From: Mesorhizobium qingshengii
GTDB lineage: Bacteria > Pseudomonadota > Alphaproteobacteria > Rhizobiales > Rhizobiaceae
NCBI RefSeq assembly: GCF_027563465.1
Contig: NZ_JAPFQA010000014.1
Span: forward strand, 1 to 64,000
Length of the DNA: 64,000 bases
Direction: 5' to 3'
The translations under genes were made by a program, and so were the position numbers. The notes beneath the pieces were generated by a model. That model worked only from the letters and a program-made list of their open reading frames with translations. It was not told the DNA's origin and made no database searches. Within the stretch, counting starts at the first letter, position 1, and every line of letters begins with the position of its first letter. Positions 59,851-64,000 of this stretch are shown piece after piece.

Positions 59851-60882
59851 ATGCATTCCAAGACCGGAGACATGAAAGACGACGCGCAGGGCAATGAAGT
59901 CATCGCCCTGCATCCCGCCGAGACTGGCATGCAGCTTGGCCGGGCTCTGCTCCACGCGTTGCACAATGCCGGCATTTCCGTTCTCTATCAGGATCGCGAG
60001 ATGAAAACGGTATGGGCGCGCAACATGCGCGCACCCTGGGTTTCCGACACCACCGACGGCAGCGGCGTCCTGCCGGCGGCCCAGGCCGACCGCATCGGCG
60101 CGGCCAAGCGCGATGTCATCGCATCCGGCAACCCACAACGCCTCGAAATCAGCGTTCCCGCCGAAGACGGCTTTCGCTGGTTTCAGGTGTGGGTCGACGC
60201 CGACCATGGCGATGGCGGCTCGGTGCAAGGGGTCGTCACCACCATGGTCGAAACAACCGAGCAGAAGCGCCGTGAGCAGACCCTGACGACGCTGCTGCGC
60301 GAAGTCAGCCATCGTTCGAAGAACCTGTTGGCGATCATTCAGAGCATAGCCACCCAGACCGGGCGCTACTCCGATGGCATCACTGATTTCCTGACACGCT
60401 TTCGCGGCCGGCTGCAATCGCTGGCCTCGTCCCAGGATCTGGTAACCTCCTCCAACTGGCGAGGCGCGGCACTTCACGAACTGGTGTCGGGCCAGGTCGG
60501 CCGGAACGGAGTGGATCCGTCGCACGGCCTGCGCTTCCGCGGGGCAAATCCCTATCTCAATCCCAACGCCGCTCTCCATATCGGCCTTGCCATGCATGAG
60601 CTCGCCGTCAATTCGGTCAGTTATGGCGCCCTGTCGCGGGCAGACGGATTCGTCGAAGTGACGGCCGATCTGACGGCCGCGCCCGACGGCACCGCGCTGG
60701 CGTTGACATGGGCCGAAGCGATAGGAGCCAACGACACCGAGCGCAACCAGAAGCGCTTCGGCAGCGTCGCGCTCGAGCGTGTCGTGCCCGCGTCCCTGAA
60801 CGGAACGGCGACCCTTGAGATAGCGCCCGGCCGCCTCGAATACCGCCTTGTCGTTCCACACGGCAATTTCGAGACGGAATGA
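59851..60882 (+). CDS. HWE/HisKA_2-type sensor histidine kinase with one PAS domain
   Basis: 343 residues, soluble. PAS domain about 28-138 (ALLHALHNAGISVLYQDREMKTVWARN ... GFRWFQVWVDADH). Kinase core with H154 in REVSHRSKNLLAIIQSIATQTGRY, N-box GLAMHELAVNSVSYGAL, and WAEA in place of the W-x-E motif. NSVSYG differs from the usual NALKYG. An exact EcfG-type promoter in front makes it a stress-induced kinase, possibly feeding back on PhyR or a FAT GUY regulator. ATG at 59851; a second ATG seven codons later is possible. Confidence 0.87.
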   Translation: MHSKTGDMKDDAQGNEVIALHPAETGMQLGRALLHALHNAGISVLYQDREMKTVWARNMRAPWVSDTTDGSGVLPAAQADRIGAAKRDVIASGNPQRLEISVPAEDGFRWFQVWVDADHGDGGSVQGVVTTMVETTEQKRREQTLTTLLREVSHRSKNLLAIIQSIATQTGRYSDGITDFLTRFRGRLQSLASSQDLVTSSNWRGAALHELVSGQVGRNGVDPSHGLRFRGANPYLNPNAALHIGLAMHELAVNSVSYGALSRADGFVEVTADLTAAPDGTALALTWAEAIGANDTERNQKRFGSVALERVVPASLNGTATLEIAPGRLEYRLVVPHGNFETE

Positions 60883-60954
60883 GCGCCCGCGCCCGCCAGA
60901 TCCTTAACCGGCTGTTCACCATGAAAGCGGATGCTGTTTTTCCCAGGGACCGCT

Positions 60955-60979
60955 GGAACCTGCAGCATCGCCGAACATT
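60955..60979 (+). promoter_or_regulatory. EcfG-like promoter of the 59-residue membrane protein
   Basis: GGAAC, 16 bases, CATT (one mismatch to CGTT), 39 bases before the TTG start. Confidence 0.5.
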
Positions 60980-61018
60980 TCCGCGGCAGGACTTGCAGCA
61001 CGGTGTGGGAGGAATGTC

Positions 61019-61198
61019 TTGACGGTTGCCGACATGAACAGACTGGAGCAGGCCGCTCGTGTATCGATGGGCGAGTTTCAGGACTCCGAGGCATCCGCGC
61101 CGCCGCTGGCTCCTGCTGCTCCCGTCTCGCTGCGACTTGTCGCCTTGGGTCTGGCCGCGGTGATCGTCGCGGTCGTCCTCCTCCCGCTGGCCTACTGA
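61019..61198 (+). CDS. Small tail-anchored membrane protein (59 aa)
   Basis: 59 residues from TTG at 61019 (GGGAGGA 5 bases upstream) or 54 from ATG at 61034. A polar N-terminus (MNRLEQAARVSMGEFQDSEA) and proline-rich spacer lead to one C-terminal helix LRLVALGLAAVIVAVVLLPLAY. No family recognised. The EcfG-like promoter suggests a stress-regulon membrane protein. Confidence 0.6.
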   Translation: MTVADMNRLEQAARVSMGEFQDSEASAPPLAPAAPVSLRLVALGLAAVIVAVVLLPLAY

Positions 61199-61287
61199 AG
61201 CCCGATCCGCCACCCTGTCGTGGCGCCGGCGCCCGGCGGCCCGGCGCGGCTCTTAATTCCTAATTCGCTGGACTGCCCGACAGTACA

Positions 61288-61312
61288 GGAACTTTGGCGA
61301 CCATGGACCGTT
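61288..61312 (+). promoter_or_regulatory. EcfG-type promoter of the exported hypothetical gene
   Basis: GGAAC, 16 bases, CGTT, 24 bases before the ATG at 61337. Confidence 0.75.
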
Positions 61313-61336
61313 ACTATGGCGAGAGGACGTGTCGCC

Positions 61337-61663
61337 ATGGAACACATCGCTGCATTGTTGCTGGTCATCGGTTGCTCGAACGCGATGGCCGACTGCCATG
61401 AATTGCCGGTGCCTGTAAGCGTTTTCGCAACAGCCGACCAATGCGTTGCCGAGCGGCCGTTCGCCATGGGCGACGTGCAAGGGCAGGCTGAGCACATCAT
61501 TGCCAAATGCCTTGCCGTCGATCCGGCGCTGGAAGACGACTACGATCGGATCGTCTGGAACGTGCGTCCGGATGGCACGCTCGACGCTTCCCTGGCAATT
61601 TCCAACCTCGTGATGGCATCGAACGCAGCGCGCCCAGAAAAAGACTATCTTCACCAACAATAA
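61337..61663 (+). CDS. Exported hypothetical protein, possibly a lipoprotein, stress regulated
   Basis: 108 residues. N-terminus MEHIAALLLVIGCSNAMADC is a short signal peptide; VIGC could be a lipobox, or cleavage may follow NAMA. The mature part CHELPVPVSVFATADQCVAE...HIIAKCLAVDP has three or four cysteines, likely disulphide bonded, and ends EKDYLHQQ. GAGAGGA precedes the ATG at 14-20 bases; an upstream ATG at 61316 is possible. No family recognised. An exact EcfG-type promoter lies directly upstream. Confidence 0.65.
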   Translation: MEHIAALLLVIGCSNAMADCHELPVPVSVFATADQCVAERPFAMGDVQGQAEHIIAKCLAVDPALEDDYDRIVWNVRPDGTLDASLAISNLVMASNAARPEKDYLHQQ

Positions 61664-61746
61664 ATTCCAGCAGCAAAAGCCGATATTTCGTGCTAAATGG
61701 CGGCTGGCGCTTGCTAAAGTGAGGACACAAAGTGAGGAGTGACTCT

Positions 61747-61992
61747 ATGCGGAAGATGATTATTGCCATGGTTGCGGTGGTTGCCGTCAGCGGCTGCACA
61801 AGCACCGAGCAGGATGTGGCTGGCGGCACCTTGATAGGCGCCGGTATCGGCGGCCTGGTCGGCGGCGGCAAGGGCGCGCTGATTGGTGCGGCTGTCGGTG
61901 CCGGGTCCGGCCTGCTGGTTCGCAGGCTGCAGAACGGCTATTGCCAGTATCGTGATCATCGCGGCCGGATCTACACGGCCCGCTGCAACTAG
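61747..61992 (+). CDS. Small glycine-zipper lipoprotein
   Basis: 81 residues. Lipoprotein signal peptide MRKMIIAMVAVVAVSGC with lipobox VSGC, then CTSTEQDVAGGTLIGAG and a glycine-zipper (GAGIGGLVGGGKGALIGAAVGAGSG) typical of the 17-kDa antigen/SlyB-like group, ending in the short basic tail LQNGYCQYRDHRGRIYTARCN. Outer-membrane attached by prediction. GAGGAG lies 8 bases before the ATG; the upstream ATG at 61732 is inside the ribosome-binding region. The leader holds a duplicated AAAGTGAGGA motif. Confidence 0.85.
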   Translation: MRKMIIAMVAVVAVSGCTSTEQDVAGGTLIGAGIGGLVGGGKGALIGAAVGAGSGLLVRRLQNGYCQYRDHRGRIYTARCN

Positions 61993-62090
61993 TTCAGCGA
62001 TAATCGAAACGTCGACCCGGGGATCGGCCTTGCCATCTCCGGGTTTTGACGGCCGGACGCTATGGTCGTCGATGCCGGCTAACAGGTTTT

Positions 62091-63713
62091 TCAACTCGTT
62101 AGCGGAATTCTTATTTCCACGTTCAGTCCATTGGCTTGAAAATCGCGCTTGATCGTGCCGCGCAACTCACGCGTGACATTGAGGTCGATCAGCTTGGTGC
62201 CGAAGCCGGTATTGGCCGGCGCTTCGAGTTTCTTCTGCCCGGTTTCCCGCCAGTTGAGAACAAGTGTCCTCTCGCTTCCGCGCCCTTCGAGTGACCAGTC
62301 GACCTTGAGCGCCCCAACCGAATTGCCGGCTTCGCCATATTTCAGCGCATTCGTCGCAAGTTCGTGGAACGTGAGGCCGAGCGCCTGCGTCGTGGTTTCG
62401 TCGAGCAGCACCTCCGGCCCCGACAGCATCCCTTCGGGCAGCTCCTTGCCGAACACCTGACCAAGTTCGATGCGCAGGAGATCGCCGAGATCGGCCTTCT
62501 GCCAGCGCGAGCGCGTCAGCATGTCCTGGGACGCCGCCATCGCCTGCAGCCTGGCCGAGAAGGATGATGAGAACTCGTTGACGTCGGTGGCCCGCGAGGC
62601 CGTCTGGCGCGCGATCGCCAGCACCCGAGTGATCGAATTCTTGATGCGATGCTTCATCTCCTGCAGCATCAGGTCTTTTTCGATCAGGCTCTTTTCGGTC
62701 GTTTCGTGCAGGCGCGAGGCCGCCTCATAGGCCCGCTCCTGATAGCGCGCCACAAGCGCGATGGCGCTCGCCAGCAGCAGGCCGAACAGTCCCAGCATCA
62801 CCGGAATGGCACGCGACGACGGCTGCGAGAAGGCGCTTGTCGGCCGGAACAGGACGGTCCACGGCCGTCCGGCCACCATGATCTTGCGGGTGACCAGAAG
62901 CCTGTCGCCGAAGGATGAAGCCGGCGGCGTCTCCGAACGGAACAAGAGATTATCGCCATCCGCCGCACCGTCATAGATTTCGGTATTGACCGGCAGCAGC
63001 GGCGAGCGGCTGAGCGCGATCTGGAACAGGTCCCGAGCCCGAAACGCCGCATAGAGAAAGCCGGCCGTGGAGGATCTCGACGCATTGATGACATCGGGTG
63101 CGGTTTCGACATTGAGCCGCACGAAGACGAGAAAGCCGGTGAAGGTCTGCGCGGCGCCCGTGCCCTGGCCCAGTTGCACCAGCCCGCTCGCGTGCTGCTG
63201 ATCATCGGACATTGCCTTTTCGATCGCTTCGCGCCGCACCGGTTCGGTGAACATGTCGTAGCCGATACTGGTCTGGTTGGACGGATCCAGCGGCTCGAAA
63301 AGCACGATGGGCGCGCGCCAGGGCTGTGTCGTGTCCGGATAGACCGGATGGCTGCCGCCATGGTCGTGCAGGATGTCGCGTTCGATCGCCGCCTCGTCGC
63401 CCGCCTTGGCCAGTCTGAGAAAGCCGATGCCACGCAAACCGGCGAAATTGTTGTCGACATCCAGCGCGTTGAAGAATGCCTTGAACTCGTTCTGCGAGAT
63501 GTCGCCATTGCGGGCGTCGAACAGGGCCTGCGTCGACCGCAGCAGCGACAGGTGCAGGTCGATGCGGCTCTCAATCCGGTTGAGTGCGTCGTCGGCCGCC
63601 GCTTCGAACTTGATGCGGGCGGCCTCCTGCGTCGCGAAATAGGCAAACCCCGCCATCGTCATGCTGATCAGCGCAACGGTGATGAACGCGACGATTGGGA
63701 AAAGCTTCTTCAA
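62091..63713 (-). CDS. Membrane CHASE-domain HWE sensor histidine kinase
   Basis: 540 residues. TM1 at about 5-25, a periplasmic CHASE domain about 45-290 (LRSTQALFDARNGDISQNEFKAFFNAL, GFLRLAKAGDEAAIERDI), TM2 at 303-323, then the HWE kinase core with H355 (LMLQEMKHRIKNSITRVLAIARQT), N-box LTFHELATNALKYGEAG and W-R-E (LVLNWRETGQKK). The CHASE domain binds extracellular small molecules (adenine-like or amino-acid signals in other families). Near phyR, so it may be a further input to the stress phosphorelay; no EcfG-type promoter seen. Convergent with the lipoprotein gene. Confidence 0.9.
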   Translation of the reverse strand: MKKLFPIVAFITVALISMTMAGFAYFATQEAARIKFEAAADDALNRIESRIDLHLSLLRSTQALFDARNGDISQNEFKAFFNALDVDNNFAGLRGIGFLRLAKAGDEAAIERDILHDHGGSHPVYPDTTQPWRAPIVLFEPLDPSNQTSIGYDMFTEPVRREAIEKAMSDDQQHASGLVQLGQGTGAAQTFTGFLVFVRLNVETAPDVINASRSSTAGFLYAAFRARDLFQIALSRSPLLPVNTEIYDGAADGDNLLFRSETPPASSFGDRLLVTRKIMVAGRPWTVLFRPTSAFSQPSSRAIPVMLGLFGLLLASAIALVARYQERAYEAASRLHETTEKSLIEKDLMLQEMKHRIKNSITRVLAIARQTASRATDVNEFSSSFSARLQAMAASQDMLTRSRWQKADLGDLLRIELGQVFGKELPEGMLSGPEVLLDETTTQALGLTFHELATNALKYGEAGNSVGALKVDWSLEGRGSERTLVLNWRETGQKKLEAPANTGFGTKLIDLNVTRELRGTIKRDFQANGLNVEIRIPLTS

Positions 63714-63881
63714 CGGATGACGCGGTCCCTGAGCAATATCGGACCTTTATGGGCAAGTCGCCGTGCCAACACAATGGCAAGGCCAAGCCATCCTGACGGC
63801 TGGCACATCAGGTGAGTGGCAACCAGCTCAAACCGGGACAGAGCCCATCCCGATTCTATCGGGACGGAACCGGCTCCAGCT

Positions 63882-64000
63882 CTAGGCGGCGATCTTCAAG
63901 GCGCCCGGTCCGGGAATGGCGCCGGGAGGGCATTTGCCCAGAATGATCATGCCAAGTACCTCGTCCTGGGTCACGTCGGTGGTGCGGGCGGTGCCGACAA
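63882..64000 (-). CDS. Sugar ABC transporter ATP-binding protein, C-terminal end (FrcA-like), cut by window edge
   Basis: The last 39 residues are visible, ending GPGALKIAA and stop. TTDVTQDEVLGMIILGKC followed by PPGAIPGPGA matches the tail of fructose/ribose-type ABC ATPases of rhizobia (FrcA group) as I remember it. Walker motifs lie outside the window. A short hairpin (TCCCGAT/ATCGGGA at 63849-63865) follows the stop and could be its terminator, but no T-tract is present. Confidence 0.6.
   Translation of the reverse strand, partial: VGTARTTDVTQDEVLGMIILGKCPPGAIPGPGALKIAA

Noticed and set aside
63714..63881. EcfG-type promoter for the CHASE-HWE kinase
   Set aside because: AACG occurs near 63712 but no GTTCC lies 16 or 17 bases away; no match to the motif was found.

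Overview
The window looks like a chromosomal segment of an alphaproteobacterium of the order Hyphomicrobiales, most likely Mesorhizobium or a close relative. This rests on the PhyR-NepR-EcfG general stress locus, several HWE-family sensor kinases, PotD- and UgpC-type ABC operons, a poly-3-hydroxybutyrate gene set, and dispersed GATCCCGAAAAGTGG-type palindromic repeats. Genus is inferred from gene content and sequence style, not from a search. No rRNA, tRNA, CRISPR array, transposase, integrase or phage gene was seen. Both window ends cut genes.

Layout. 1-3.9 kb: minus-strand operon of a SAF-domain oxidoreductase and TPP-dependent dehydrogenase E1 alpha, E1 beta and E2 (E2 cut by the edge and carrying an in-frame palindromic repeat). 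4.2-8.0 kb: metallophosphoesterase, then bdhA divergent from acetoacetate decarboxylase and a patatin (hydroxybutyrate/acetoacetate metabolism). 8.2-9.8 kb: Pit phosphate transporter. 9.9-17.4 kb: ROK repressor divergent from a carbohydrate ABC operon with an SIS-domain enzyme and a PfkB kinase. 17.5-22.6 kb: TetR repressor divergent from an RND efflux pump. 22.8-28.5 kb: L,D-transpeptidase, small exported proteins, an OmpR-type regulator with a degenerate receiver divergent from an intact one, and a GAF-PAS hybrid kinase.

29.0-44.9 kb is the most interesting accessory block. It holds a Rieske oxygenase, a class III aminotransferase, a PotABC-type transporter with two tandem binding proteins, a flavin amine oxidase, a BetI-like TetR regulator, a phosphoethanolamine-methyltransferase-like protein, two tandem phytoene-dehydrogenase-type flavoproteins, a GcvT-like protein and a 91-residue protein. 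Three inverted repeats of one type (TTGAA-N6-TTCAA) lie at the promoters of all five transcription units. I read it as one BetI-type regulon for uptake and demethylation/deamination of an N-methylated or quaternary amine, substrate unknown.

45-51 kb: outer-membrane protein, M19 dipeptidase, an MhqO/MhqD-like quinone-response operon with a GNAT protein, and a phosphonate monoester hydrolase-like sulfatase. 50.8-62 kb: a general stress response neighbourhood. phyR, nepR and ecfG are surrounded by a PRC-barrel protein, lipid kinase, YqjD-like proteins, a Crp/Fnr regulator, small membrane proteins and HWE kinases. Eleven sites fit GGAAC-N16-CGTT, nine of them exactly, all with a 16-base spacer. 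62.1-63.7 kb: a CHASE-HWE kinase. The right edge cuts the C-terminus of a sugar ABC ATPase.
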